A stretch of 39,388 nt of DNA, from NCBI GenBank assembly GCA_000432175.1, contig HF989447.1:1-39388 (forward strand), written 5' to 3'. Both the position numbers and the translations under genes were made by a program. The notes under the pieces were generated by a model. The model ran no database searches and had not been told where the DNA came from. It was given only the letters and a program-made list of their open reading frames with translations. This document shows positions 8,847-16,282 of the stretch, one piece after another (position 1 is the stretch's first letter; every line of letters begins with the position of its first letter). Origin of the DNA: Eubacterium sp. CAG:786 (GTDB taxonomy: Bacteria > Bacillota > Clostridia > Oscillospirales > Ruminococcaceae).

Positions 8847-9099
8847 TAAAAAACCTCCGCACCGGAATGGTGCGAAGGCGCATTACCGCTGTTCCACTTC
8901 GCTTCGGGCAGAAGCCCCTTGTTCCCCTTAACGCGGGCAACGGGAACGGCTACTTTAACGGGGAATGTCCCGGGTTCACCGAACCGGCTCACAGCCGCAC
9001 TTTCAACGGGTCAGCCCGCGGCATTCTCACCAACCTGCCGCTCTCTGGGGGACATCGCACCGAATACTCTGACTGCTCATAGCCTTTAGTATCACATAT
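8847..9099 (-). promoter_or_regulatory. T-box leader, tRNA-Cys specific (specifier UGC), with terminator
   Basis: Read on the minus strand, this holds the main T-box parts. Stem I has the distal motif CAGAGAG...GGTTGGTG and an AGTA bulge opposite the specifier loop. The lower helix CAGTC/GGCTG puts TGC (8997-8999, followed by G) in the specifier position, which reads Cys. Then come the T-box variant GAAGTGGAACAGCGG (about 8886-8900) and a 10-bp terminator stem CCTTCGCACC/GGTGCGGAGG (8854-8878) followed by TTTTTT. Cys specificity agrees with the downstream cysE-cysS. The anti-terminator would form when uncharged tRNA-Cys binds. Confidence 0.92.
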
Positions 9100-9105
9100 A
9101 TTGTT

Positions 9106-9134
9106 ATTATAACCTATTTGCAGATTTTTTTCAA
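9106..9134 (-). promoter_or_regulatory. SigA promoter of the T-box/cysE operon
   Basis: TTGAAA (9129-9134), 17-base spacer and a perfect TATAAT (9106-9111) read on the minus strand. The start is predicted near 9099, just before stem I of the T-box. Confidence 0.88.
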
Positions 9135-9171
9135 GGGGGTAAACCACATTTTTTCGCTTTTCACGAAAAAT

Positions 9172-9447
9172 TCATCCCAGAAGAATATACGCAAGCGCAG
9201 CGATCAGCTTCATATCGGCCTTTTCATGCCAGAGAAGAATTATCAGCGCCACGATAAGCATGCAGTCGCGGTCGCTTGTAAGTTTCTGCAGAAGCCCCTG
9301 CTGACCGGTGTGATGACTGCATTTCCGCGGTTCGGGGCAGGGAGGTGGGGCGCATTTTTCGCACTCCGGCTCGGGCACGGCGCAGGAGCCGTTATTGAAA
9401 CGTTCCACCGAGCGATACAGTGGTGAATTTCCGGAGTTCCATACCAT
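9172..9447 (-). CDS. Small Cys/Pro-rich protein with hydrophobic C-terminus, unknown
   Basis: A 91-residue protein that I do not recognise. The N-terminal half has several cysteines and prolines (CAVPEPECEKCAPPPCPEP, residues about 22-40), possibly metal-binding or disulfide-forming. The C-terminal third alternates hydrophobic stretches (MLIVALIILLW and LIAALAYILLG) around a short charged turn, consistent with a membrane hairpin or amphipathic pair. Its ATG lies one base past the stop of the preceding small gene, with GGGGGT as a poor RBS, so coupling is likely. It is the last of three small genes and ends about 40 bases before the T-box promoter. Confidence 0.6.
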   Translation of the reverse strand: MVWNSGNSPLYRSVERFNNGSCAVPEPECEKCAPPPCPEPRKCSHHTGQQGLLQKLTSDRDCMLIVALIILLWHEKADMKLIAALAYILLG

Positions 9448-9448
9448 T

Positions 9449-9763
9449 TTACTTACCCCCTTGCCCGAAAAGTCCGCTGTCCTTGAGTAGAGGGAGCAGC
9501 GAAATCAGCTTCAGCAGTTTCAGCGCGGTATCTACCTTGCTCTGGTTTTCAGACCGCAGGAGCGGTCTCAGCGCCAGCAGAAGCCGCTCGTCATCAGAGG
9601 TGCTGTTCATGCTGCCGAGCAGCCCGGCTATCTTCGCAATGGAACCTATGTCCATTCCCGAGAACAACCCGTCTGACGTTTCTTCTGCCGGTTCACCGGC
9701 GTCCGTGGTTTCCTCTTCTTCGTCACCGGCAAGTGCACGGAGGATATCCTCTATATTATCCAT
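9449..9763 (-). CDS. Small acidic protein, unknown
   Basis: A 104-residue protein with no family I can name. The N-terminal part is very acidic (GDEEEETTDAGEPAEE, about residues 13-28). The C-terminal part is a predicted helical, leucine-rich segment (LLLALRPLLRSENQ, then KLLKLISLLPLLKD) ending in a Gly-rich tail. ATG 9763 (MDNIEDIL) is preferred over GTG 9772 because GGAGG sits 8 bases upstream. It is the middle gene of three; the spacing is 21 bases on one side and one base on the other. The layout suggests that the three small proteins act together. Confidence 0.65.
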   Translation of the reverse strand: MDNIEDILRALAGDEEEETTDAGEPAEETSDGLFSGMDIGSIAKIAGLLGSMNSTSDDERLLLALRPLLRSENQSKVDTALKLLKLISLLPLLKDSGLFGQGGK

Positions 9764-9784
9764 GCACATCACCTCCAGACGGCG

Positions 9785-10021
9785 CTATTTCATGCTGCCG
9801 AGCAGCTTCATTACCTCTTCGGGGGAACCCGCTGATTTCAGCCTTGTCATGAGTTCCTTGTCGGCAAGCACCTTGCGAAGCTTCTGCTTATCAGCTTTGG
9901 TGAGTACTGACGACAGAGCCGTCAGGTCTTTCTTTTCAAGGGAGCGTTTCAGTTCGTCAGGCGATGAGCCGAGCTTGTCGCTTGCGGACTTTATCAGCTT
10001 GTCAAAATCATTGTTTGTCAT
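9785..10021 (-). CDS. Small charged helical protein, unknown
   Basis: A 78-residue protein rich in Lys, Asp, Ser and Leu and predicted to be wholly helical, with two repeated-looking segments (SASDKLGSSPDELKRSL and LADKELMTRLKSAGSPEEV). It has no signal peptide or membrane segment. ATG 10021 is chosen because GGAGG lies 8 bases upstream; a longer frame to 10087 runs into AT-rich promoter-like DNA. It is the first of three small minus-strand genes and is divergent from the phosphodiesterase gene. I do not recognise the family. Confidence 0.65.
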   Translation of the reverse strand: MTNNDFDKLIKSASDKLGSSPDELKRSLEKKDLTALSSVLTKADKQKLRKVLADKELMTRLKSAGSPEEVMKLLGSMK

Positions 10022-10161
10022 TGCGGCACCTCCAGGCAAATTCCAGATTGTGTAAAGTTTCAGATGATTTAAGAGAAAAAAACGCATTGCCCCCTTTTAT
10101 TCGATTATATTTTATGATATAATATGTATAACTAGAACCCATTCAGGAAAGGAAACCCAAT

Positions 10162-10644
10162 TTGAAAATCTTAGTAGTTTCTGACACTCACCGTAATCAT
10201 GCAGTGCTGGACTCGATAGTAAAGAACAATCTCGACTCAGATCTGATAATCCATCTTGGCGATGGAGAAAACGAAGCCCGGGATATCCAGAACGAATATC
10301 CGCAGATACCGCTCGTTTACGTCAAGGGCAACTGCGACTACGGCGTTCACCGCGACTTGCAGGTAGTTACAGCGTGCGGTTACAAGATATTCTGCTGTCA
10401 CGGTCACAACTTTGATGTGCACTCCGGGTTGCAGCAGCTTGTTGACGCCGCAAAGGCAGAGGACTGCCAGATCGCGCTTTACGGTCACACGCACATCCAC
10501 CGCACGGAATTCATAGACGGCGTTTACATCATGAACCCCGGCAGTCCTGACAGCCCGCGTAATCACAACGAGCCGACCTACGGCGTGATCAACCTCACAA
10601 GTGACGGTCAGATCGGCATGAACATCATATCGGTGAAGAAATGA
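10162..10644 (+). CDS. YfcE/MJ0936-type metallophosphodiesterase
   Basis: A 160-residue calcineurin-like phosphoesterase of the small YfcE/MJ0936 type, hydrolysing phosphodiester bonds with two bound metal ions. Metal ligands appear in order: SDTH (Asp8, His10), LGDGE (Asp34), KGNCD (Asn57), CHGH and YGHTH. The start is TTG at 10162. No nearby in-frame ATG exists, the family begins MKILVVSDTH, and AGGAAAGGAA lies at the right distance. A TATAAT at 10118-10123 gives a likely promoter, though its -35 is poor. The stop overlaps the birA start by ATGA. Physiological substrate unknown. Confidence 0.88.
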   Translation: MKILVVSDTHRNHAVLDSIVKNNLDSDLIIHLGDGENEARDIQNEYPQIPLVYVKGNCDYGVHRDLQVVTACGYKIFCCHGHNFDVHSGLQQLVDAAKAEDCQIALYGHTHIHRTEFIDGVYIMNPGSPDSPRNHNEPTYGVINLTSDGQIGMNIISVKK

Positions 10645-11369
10645 AGATAAACCATATCCGACTTGACGAGGTGGACTCCACCAACAACTATCTTAAAGAG
10701 CATCGCATGGAACTCCCGGACGGAACGCTGGTCACAGCCGGTCTGCAGACTGCCGGAAAGGGCAGGCGCGGGCACGACTGGCTTGCCGACCGCGGAATGC
10801 TTCCGTTTTCGCTGCTGCTCAAAAATCCCCCTCACCCGGACACCATAACGCTGTGCGCTGCAGTCGCAGTCTGCGGGGCGCTGGAAAATTTGCTGCCCGA
10901 CGAAAAATTCGGCATCAAATGGCCCAACGACATTATCCTGCTCGGTCATAAGCTATGTGGTATTCTATGCGAGAGCGTGTGCTTTGGTTCCTCGATGGAT
11001 ATAGTCTGCGGCATCGGTATAAACATTTCGCAGACTGCAGAGTTCTTTGAGCGCGCGAATATCCCTCACGGAGGCTCAGTCGAAATGCTCACGGGTAAAA
11101 AAATAGCCGACCGCGAAGCGCTCGCAGAGGACGTCGCATGCAGGCTTTACGCCTACACGCGCAGCGGTTTTGACGGAATTTCGCAGGACTATATCGACCA
11201 CTGCCTTACCATAGGCAAACGTATCCGCATCATCGAAAACGGAAGCGTGCGCGAGGCTTTCGCCGAGGGCATCGCTCCAAACGGATTTCTTATCTGTTCC
11301 GATGAAAACGGGCGCTTCGAGGTCAATTCCGGTGAAGTGAGCGTCCGCGGGCTGCTTGATTACATCTGA
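10641..11369 (+). CDS. birA: Biotin--[acetyl-CoA-carboxylase] ligase, monofunctional
   Basis: A 242-residue biotin protein ligase that activates biotin as biotinyl-AMP and transfers it to a carrier lysine. It carries the biotin-binding signature TAGKGRRG (residues 37-44), the catalytic KWPND (Lys93) and the small C-terminal domain around residues 195-240. It lacks the N-terminal winged helix of bifunctional BirA, so it should not repress biotin genes. It overlaps the phosphodiesterase stop and is followed 10 bases later by the CYTH gene, so all three are probably co-transcribed. No biotin synthesis genes or carboxylases occur in the window. Confidence 0.92.
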   Translation: MKINHIRLDEVDSTNNYLKEHRMELPDGTLVTAGLQTAGKGRRGHDWLADRGMLPFSLLLKNPPHPDTITLCAAVAVCGALENLLPDEKFGIKWPNDIILLGHKLCGILCESVCFGSSMDIVCGIGINISQTAEFFERANIPHGGSVEMLTGKKIADREALAEDVACRLYAYTRSGFDGISQDYIDHCLTIGKRIRIIENGSVREAFAEGIAPNGFLICSDENGRFEVNSGEVSVRGLLDYI

Positions 11370-11379
11370 CAGGTGAAAT

Positions 11380-11940
11380 ATGATAGAAAACGAATTCAAG
11401 ATAATGCTTGACCGCGGGCAGTACGAAAAGATACACGCGCTGTTCGCATGGGACGCCGAAATGGAACAGGTTAACTCGTATTACGACAGCCCCGGTCTGG
11501 AATGCAGCAGCAGGCACATCACAGTGCGCGTGCGCAGTATTTCCGGGGAAAACTACCTGCAGATGAAGCTGCCAGCGGAACAGAGCGGAAACGGCGCGGT
11601 TTCAAGAATTGAACTTGAACAGAAGGTAAGCGGGCTTCCGCAGAAGCTGGAGCCGGAAACGCTGAAATCGCTGAGCGGCGCGGACTTACCTGAACTCACG
11701 CTGCTTGGCACTCTTTCAACGTTCCGCAGCGTGAAGAAATTCCCCGGGGCAGAGATAGACCTTGACCGCAGTGAGTACTTCGGCGTCATCGACTACGAAT
11801 TAGAGGTGGAATACACCGACGAAGCCGCTGCAGAAGCCATTCTCGCGGAAATCGGGCAGAAAGTACGCATAGACAGAAGCGCGCCGGTGACCGGAAAAAT
11901 ACGCAGGTTCCTGCAGGAATATCAAAAAAACAACGCCTGA
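11380..11940 (+). CDS. CYTH domain protein (triphosphate tunnel metalloenzyme)
   Basis: A 186-residue CYTH/TTM-fold protein. The N-terminal ExExK signature is present (ENEFK, residues 3-7), followed by alternating charged strands such as ITVRVRS, YLQMKL, RIELEQK, EIDLDRSEY and YELEVEY that line the acidic/basic tunnel. Members hydrolyse inorganic triphosphate, thiamine triphosphate or, rarely, cyclise ATP; which applies here cannot be read from sequence. It is the last gene of a three-gene run after birA. A hairpin terminator overlaps its stop codon. Confidence 0.85.
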   Translation: MIENEFKIMLDRGQYEKIHALFAWDAEMEQVNSYYDSPGLECSSRHITVRVRSISGENYLQMKLPAEQSGNGAVSRIELEQKVSGLPQKLEPETLKSLSGADLPELTLLGTLSTFRSVKKFPGAEIDLDRSEYFGVIDYELEVEYTDEAAAEAILAEIGQKVRIDRSAPVTGKIRRFLQEYQKNNA

Positions 11941-11959
11941 TTTTCGTCAGGCGTTTAAA
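11933..11959. terminator. Bidirectional terminator between CYTH gene and mocR
   Basis: Stem ACGCCTGA/TCAGGCGT (11933-11954) has a 6-base loop. The plus side is followed by TTAAATTTTT, the minus side by TGTTTTTTTG. Both convergent stop codons lie inside the stem. Confidence 0.85.
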
Positions 11960-13275
11960 TTTTTATCCAGTGCTTCGATATCTGCAGACGAGTAATTGAC
12001 GACGTATCTTCCGAATGCTTCCTGCGGGATATCGCTGCCGCTGTCGTAGTGCTCGGCTAGCGGAGAAACCTTTACGCCGCATTCGCGGTAGATGCCGATA
12101 AGCGGTGAAGTTTCCGCGATATCCAGCAGGAAGTGCAGACCTGCGCTCTCCTCCGAAATACTGCCGTTGTACATTTCCGCGAGCCGGAGCGTTAGTTCCC
12201 GCACCTGGCGGTAATGCTTGCGCATGCGATTGATGTGCCGCACGAAATGCCCTCCCGAAATGAACCGCGCCAGAGTATACTGCTCAAACGCAGGCACCGG
12301 GCAGGAGCAGAACCCAAGCCGCTCCTTCCAGCGCTCGTAAAGTTCATGCGGCAGGCAGATGTAGCTTATTCTCACGGAGGGCGCTATCGTCATGCTGAAC
12401 GTGTTCATATAGATAACGCGCCCCGACCTGTCCAGCCCGAACATCGTGGGGAGCGGCTTTCCTGCCCAGCGGAATTCGCTGTCGTAATCGTCCTCAATGA
12501 TGAAGCCGTTGCGCCTGACCGCCCACTTCATCAGTTCCATTCTGCGGGAAATCGGCATAACGATGCCGGTCGGGAAGTTGTGCGCCGGAGAAATATGAAC
12601 CACGTCAACGTTTTTGTAATACAGTTCCTGCGCGGAGATTCCCTGACTGTCAAGACTTATCGGCAGGCACAGCGCGCCATTAAGGCGATATATCTGCGCG
12701 GGCTTGTGGTAACCTGGGTTTTCGACGGCATAGGTGAGATTGTTGCCGAGAAGCTGCACCAGCAGGTTGTTCAGGTATTCCGTCCCGGCGCCGACGATTA
12801 TCCGGTGCGATGGAACTGAGATCCCGCGGTACGCTTTCAGGTGGTTTGAGATGGCATGCTGTAAATCAGGCGCTCCGCCCGGTGGCACCGGAGAAAGCAG
12901 CGCGCTGCCTTTTTCTAGGATAACTGTTCGCATCAGCCTCGTCCAGACAGAAAAAGGGAACATCGTGTTTCCAGGCGCCGTAGCGACTTCCGGCAGTGTC
13001 TCGCTGAAATCATCGGCAGCTGGCTCGGGGTACTGCGGCTGAGTCATGTCGCCCGCGCACACAAAATACCCGCTGCGTTCCCTGGAAGCTATGTAGCCCT
13101 CTGCGAGAAGCTGCGCATAGGCATTCTCGACAGTTATCACACTTACGCCGAGCCGCTCCGCCTGCGCGCGTTTTGACGGAAGCTTCGCACCGTCCCGGAG
13201 TTCCCCGGAAAGTATTGAGTTCTTTATTTCCTCGTACAGCTTTTCATAAAGACATTTGCGCTCCTGGTCGGACAT
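11947..13275 (-). CDS. MocR/GabR-type regulator with aminotransferase-like domain, PLP lysine replaced by Met
   Basis: A 442-residue regulator with an N-terminal GntR winged helix (residues about 1-75, LPSKRAQAERLGVSVITVENAY) and a fold-type I aminotransferase-like domain. Conserved landmarks are present: ENPGYHKPAQIY, NFPTGIVMPISRR and EDDYDSEFRW. However, the PLP-lysine motif usually reads TFSKT..P; here it is NTFSMTIAPSVR with Met295 (codon ATG at 12391-12393, minus). Without the lysine an internal aldimine with PLP cannot form, so the effector may differ. ATG 13275 follows AAGGGGTG. It is divergent from the tocopherol-cyclase-like gene, its likely target. A longer frame to 13323 runs over its own -10 element and is rejected. 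Confidence 0.88.
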   Translation of the reverse strand: MSDQERKCLYEKLYEEIKNSILSGELRDGAKLPSKRAQAERLGVSVITVENAYAQLLAEGYIASRERSGYFVCAGDMTQPQYPEPAADDFSETLPEVATAPGNTMFPFSVWTRLMRTVILEKGSALLSPVPPGGAPDLQHAISNHLKAYRGISVPSHRIIVGAGTEYLNNLLVQLLGNNLTYAVENPGYHKPAQIYRLNGALCLPISLDSQGISAQELYYKNVDVVHISPAHNFPTGIVMPISRRMELMKWAVRRNGFIIEDDYDSEFRWAGKPLPTMFGLDRSGRVIYMNTFSMTIAPSVRISYICLPHELYERWKERLGFCSCPVPAFEQYTLARFISGGHFVRHINRMRKHYRQVRELTLRLAEMYNGSISEESAGLHFLLDIAETSPLIGIYRECGVKVSPLAEHYDSGSDIPQEAFGRYVVNYSSADIEALDKNLNA

Positions 13276-13294
13276 GTTCTCACCCCTTTCTTTT

Positions 13295-13323
13295 ATTATA
13301 CAATATTTATGACGGATTTGCAA
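13295..13323 (-). promoter_or_regulatory. SigA promoter of mocR
   Basis: TTGCAA (13318-13323), 17-base spacer, TATAAT (13295-13300), read on the minus strand. It ends 21 bases from the divergent plus-strand -35. Confidence 0.75.
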
Positions 13324-13325
13324 TA

Positions 13326-13343
13326 GGCATTGTGTAATATGCC
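13326..13343. promoter_or_regulatory. Candidate MocR operator between divergent promoters
   Basis: Inverted repeat GGCAT-N8-ATGCC sits exactly between the two divergent -35 elements, a place from which a regulator could act on both. Assignment to MocR is inference. Confidence 0.4.
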
Positions 13344-13344
13344 G

Positions 13345-13373
13345 TTGACTTGAAACGAAACATGTGATATAAT
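13345..13373 (+). promoter_or_regulatory. SigA promoter of the tocopherol-cyclase-like gene
   Basis: TTGACT (13345-13350), 17-base spacer and perfect TATAAT (13368-13373), 33 bases before the ATG. Confidence 0.85.
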
Positions 13374-13406
13374 TGTTTATATAAAGTAAGAGAAAGAGGT
13401 GCTATA

Positions 13407-14546
13407 ATGGCATTCAATATACACGACCTCACACGCGACGCATGCATGCTGAAAGGTCCGCTGCGCAGCCACGGTTACGACTGGTGGTGGCACAGCTTCA
13501 CCGGACATGATGAAAAGACCGGTGAGGAACGCTCGTTTTTCATCGAGTTCTTCCTGTGCAACCCTGCATTCGGGGGGAGCATGCCGATTTTCGGGCAGCT
13601 TCCATTTAACCAGAACAACGGAATCAAGCCGTCATACCTTATGGTAAAGGCGGGCAGCTGGGGGAAGGGCGCAAAGCAGATACACCGTTTCTTCGGGTGG
13701 AAGGACGTCACTGTCAGCAGCGGTGCGCCGTATTCCGTTATGGCAGCCGACTGCTTTGCTTCTGATTTCGTGCTCAGGGGGAGCGTTTCGCTTACCGACG
13801 AGGAATGCGCAGCCCACCCGGAGTACATGTGTTCCCCCGGGGAAATGAGCTGGGACCTGAAGCTTGACAAGCAGGTCGCATTCAATGTGGGTTACGGCGC
13901 GGGGAAGCCATTCCGTGCCGCGCAGGCATTCGACATGTACTGGCACGCCGAGGGAATGAAAACGGAATATTCCGGTACAGTTACATACAATGGGGTAAAG
14001 TACGCAGTCACCCCGGAAACCAGCTATGGATACGCTGACAAGAACTGGGGCAGGGATTTCACGTCGCCGTGGCTTTGGCTTTCTTCCTGCGACCTGTTCA
14101 GCAATCTCACCGGAAAGAAGCTGAAAAACAGCGTTTTCGACATCGGCGGAGGAAGACCCGTTATAGCAGGCAGACCGCTTGACAGGCAGCTGCTTTCCGC
14201 ATTCTGGTACGAGGGCAGACAGTTTGGGTTCAACTTCTCAAAGCCAACGCTGTTCACCCAGACGAAATTCGACTGCACCGAAACCGACGACGAGGTCATA
14301 TGGCATGTCGCCCAGACCTCCGTTTACGGCAAGATGGAATGCCGCATCCGCTGCAGCAAATCTGAAATGCTGCTGATGAATTACGAAGCCCCCGACGGAA
14401 GCAAGCGCCACAACAGGCTCTGGAACGGCGGCACCGGCAAGGGCAGAATAAAGCTTTACGGCAGGGACGACGAGGGCAGGCTGTTCCTGGTTGATGATAT
14501 CCGCGCGGAAAAGGTCGGCTGCGAGTACGGGGAGTACACCAGGTGA
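13407..14546 (+). CDS. Tocopherol-cyclase-like / lipocalin-type (CrtC/AttH-like) protein
   Basis: A 379-residue protein without a signal peptide. The N-terminal part is Trp-rich (GYDWWWHSFTGHDEKTG), and a central ADKNWGRDF..PWLWLSSCDLF motif resembles the NWG..FP..W.W block of tocopherol cyclase and CrtC-type lipocalin-fold enzymes. In plants that enzyme closes the chromanol ring, but bacterial relatives in Clostridia have no known substrate. ATG 13407 has an AGAGGTG RBS. It is divergent from MocR and coupled to the next membrane-protein gene by a GTGA overlap, suggesting a shared small-molecule or lipid role under MocR control. The family assignment rests on motif resemblance only. Confidence 0.6.
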   Translation: MAFNIHDLTRDACMLKGPLRSHGYDWWWHSFTGHDEKTGEERSFFIEFFLCNPAFGGSMPIFGQLPFNQNNGIKPSYLMVKAGSWGKGAKQIHRFFGWKDVTVSSGAPYSVMAADCFASDFVLRGSVSLTDEECAAHPEYMCSPGEMSWDLKLDKQVAFNVGYGAGKPFRAAQAFDMYWHAEGMKTEYSGTVTYNGVKYAVTPETSYGYADKNWGRDFTSPWLWLSSCDLFSNLTGKKLKNSVFDIGGGRPVIAGRPLDRQLLSAFWYEGRQFGFNFSKPTLFTQTKFDCTETDDEVIWHVAQTSVYGKMECRIRCSKSEMLLMNYEAPDGSKRHNRLWNGGTGKGRIKLYGRDDEGRLFLVDDIRAEKVGCEYGEYTR

Positions 14547-15481
14547 CGGCAGAAAACAGGAATTTCGCGCTGCGTGCAGGTATATGCATTCTGCTTGCAG
14601 CGATAATGGTGGGAGTTTCTGAACTGGCTGGCGAAAAGGAGATAATCTTTCCGGAGATAACCGCGCTGACGGTCGGCGCGATAGTTGCACCGAAGCAATC
14701 CTGGAAAGTGAGCAGGATGCGCATGGTGCTTCTCATTGCGGTTTGTTCCGTGCTGGGAATACTGATAGTGCGTTACAGTCCGCTGCCGAAAGCTGCAAAT
14801 CTCATAGGGGCATTCCTGATCTGTCAGGTGCTGTTTCTTCTTTCGTGTACCAGCTTTGCTCCGATGATATCCGCGGCAGCGCTGCCAGTACTTATGGACA
14901 CGGAAACTATCATTTACCCGATATCGGCTGTTACAATGACTTTGCTGACAGTCACGGCGCAGTTTCTGCTTGAAAAGTGCGGGCGCTATGAACATGAGGA
15001 ATTCACGCCGCTGCCGACGCCCGACCGGTTCAAGTGGCTTTCCGCTCTGCTGAGGACTGCAACGGCAGCCGCGCTTGCTGTTCCGGTGATACATTTCGGG
15101 GTGAATTTCTGCGTGGCTCCTCCGCTGCTGGTGGCGTTCACGGAATTTTCGAACCCAGCAGGCAAAGCAAGGAGCAAGCCTGTGAAAACGGTGTTCATCA
15201 TCACCGGGTGCGCGCTTTCGGGCGCAATATTCCGGCTGGTGCTGTGTGAATTGCTGCCGCTTCCGCTGACTGTTGCAGCGATATTTTCGGTGGCATGCGC
15301 GCTGGTCATCATGCGGTCTGCGGGGCAGTATATCCCCCCAGCCGGGGCGCTTGCGGTGCTGCCGATGATAATTCCCGCTAAAGCGCTGCTGATATATCCG
15401 GCAGAGATATTCGCGGGGGCGTCGCTTTTAATGCTGGCTGCGCTGGCGATAGGGAAAGTCCCGGCAGGTAAAAAATCATAA
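14543..15481 (+). CDS. Polytopic membrane protein, HPP-like, unknown function
   Basis: A 312-residue integral membrane protein with about nine or ten hydrophobic segments (for example ILLAAIMVGVSEL, MVLLIAVCSVLGILIV, LIGAFLICQVLFLLSC, FIITGCALSGAIFRLVL). A proline-containing motif PPAGALAVLPMIIP near the C-terminus is reminiscent of HPP-family proteins, but I cannot assign it firmly. The start is GTG 14543, overlapping the preceding TGA as GTGA; no suitable ATG exists, so translation is coupled. It is the last gene before a terminator. Transport or modification of the neighbouring enzyme's substrate is only a guess. Confidence 0.7.
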   Translation: MTAENRNFALRAGICILLAAIMVGVSELAGEKEIIFPEITALTVGAIVAPKQSWKVSRMRMVLLIAVCSVLGILIVRYSPLPKAANLIGAFLICQVLFLLSCTSFAPMISAAALPVLMDTETIIYPISAVTMTLLTVTAQFLLEKCGRYEHEEFTPLPTPDRFKWLSALLRTATAAALAVPVIHFGVNFCVAPPLLVAFTEFSNPAGKARSKPVKTVFIITGCALSGAIFRLVLCELLPLPLTVAAIFSVACALVIMRSAGQYIPPAGALAVLPMIIPAKALLIYPAEIFAGASLLMLAALAIGKVPAGKKS

Positions 15482-15487
15482 CACAAA

Positions 15488-15515
15488 GGGCGAAGAAATT
15501 CCTTCGCCCCAATTT
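15488..15515. terminator. Bidirectional terminator between membrane-protein gene and ABC permease
   Basis: 8-bp stem GGGCGAAG/CTTCGCCC (15488-15509). The plus side is followed by CAATTTTAT, the minus side by TTTGTG. Confidence 0.75.
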
Positions 15516-16282
15516 TATGCCAGATCCGCTTTCATCTTGCTGCGGAATACCACGCCGGCAAGCACAGTGAATACCACCGCATAAGCGGCGACTACGCCCA
15601 GGTGCGGAAGAACCCCGCTGAAATCAAGAGCCGCAGCCATTCTTGCAGCCTTAACGCAGTGATAGAACGGCAGCGCCCTGCAAACATCGAAAATAACCCC
15701 ACCTGCGCCCTCGCAGTCGAACCACACCCCACCAAGCAGGGAAGCAAGCGAAATGATTATTGAGCACAGCCCCGGAGCGGCTTTCTCATTGAAAAGGGAA
15801 CCGAAAAGCAGTCCCGCGGAAATAAAGAACACCGCGCCCGGAATAAGCGCCAGCACAGCCAGCGCAGACCCCCCGACCGAAAGCGCCTGCGAACCGGAAA
15901 CAGCCGCAGCAATCAGCGAAGCCGCAAAGGTTATCATCGCCTGAATGACTGCCAGCACAAGGCAGGGAAGCATGTACCCCGCAATGAAATCCATGCTCTT
16001 CATCGGCGAAGCGTACAGCCTTGTCAGGAACGCCCCGGACCTGTCCTTTGAAACGCTCAGCGTTGTGAAAAGCATCACGAACGAAAGCCCGAACATCGCG
16101 ATACCGCAGGAAAGGTTCTCAATATTAAAGATGGTCATACCCGCTTCCGGGGGAATGCTCTTGTTGACAACGGTCATAATTATCAGCATTACCAGCGGAA
16201 ACCCCAGACAGAATATGTAGCTCAGGGGGTCGCGTATCAGTTCCCTGAAATTCCGGACGGAAAAAACTAACACACGTTTCAT
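15515..16282 (-). CDS. ABC-2 type exporter permease
   Basis: A 255-residue membrane subunit of a DrrB/ABC-2-type exporter with six predicted membrane segments. The N-terminal RNFRELIRDPLSYIFCLG is the usual coupling region before the first segment, and ASPMKSMDFIAGY is a cytoplasmic loop typical of the family. The C-terminus ends RSKMKAD. It starts 3 bases inside the 3' end of the ATPase gene, so the two are coupled. Substrate unknown; such pairs export drugs, lipids or peptides. The upstream Xre-AbrB regulator is probably in the same transcript. Confidence 0.9.
   Translation of the reverse strand: MKRVLVFSVRNFRELIRDPLSYIFCLGFPLVMLIIMTVVNKSIPPEAGMTIFNIENLSCGIAMFGLSFVMLFTTLSVSKDRSGAFLTRLYASPMKSMDFIAGYMLPCLVLAVIQAMITFAASLIAAAVSGSQALSVGGSALAVLALIPGAVFFISAGLLFGSLFNEKAAPGLCSIIISLASLLGGVWFDCEGAGGVIFDVCRALPFYHCVKAARMAAALDFSGVLPHLGVVAAYAVVFTVLAGVVFRSKMKADLA

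Noticed and set aside
8816..9120. Open frames over the T-box region
   Set aside because: The region is a structured leader with an intrinsic terminator; the frames have no RBS or homology.
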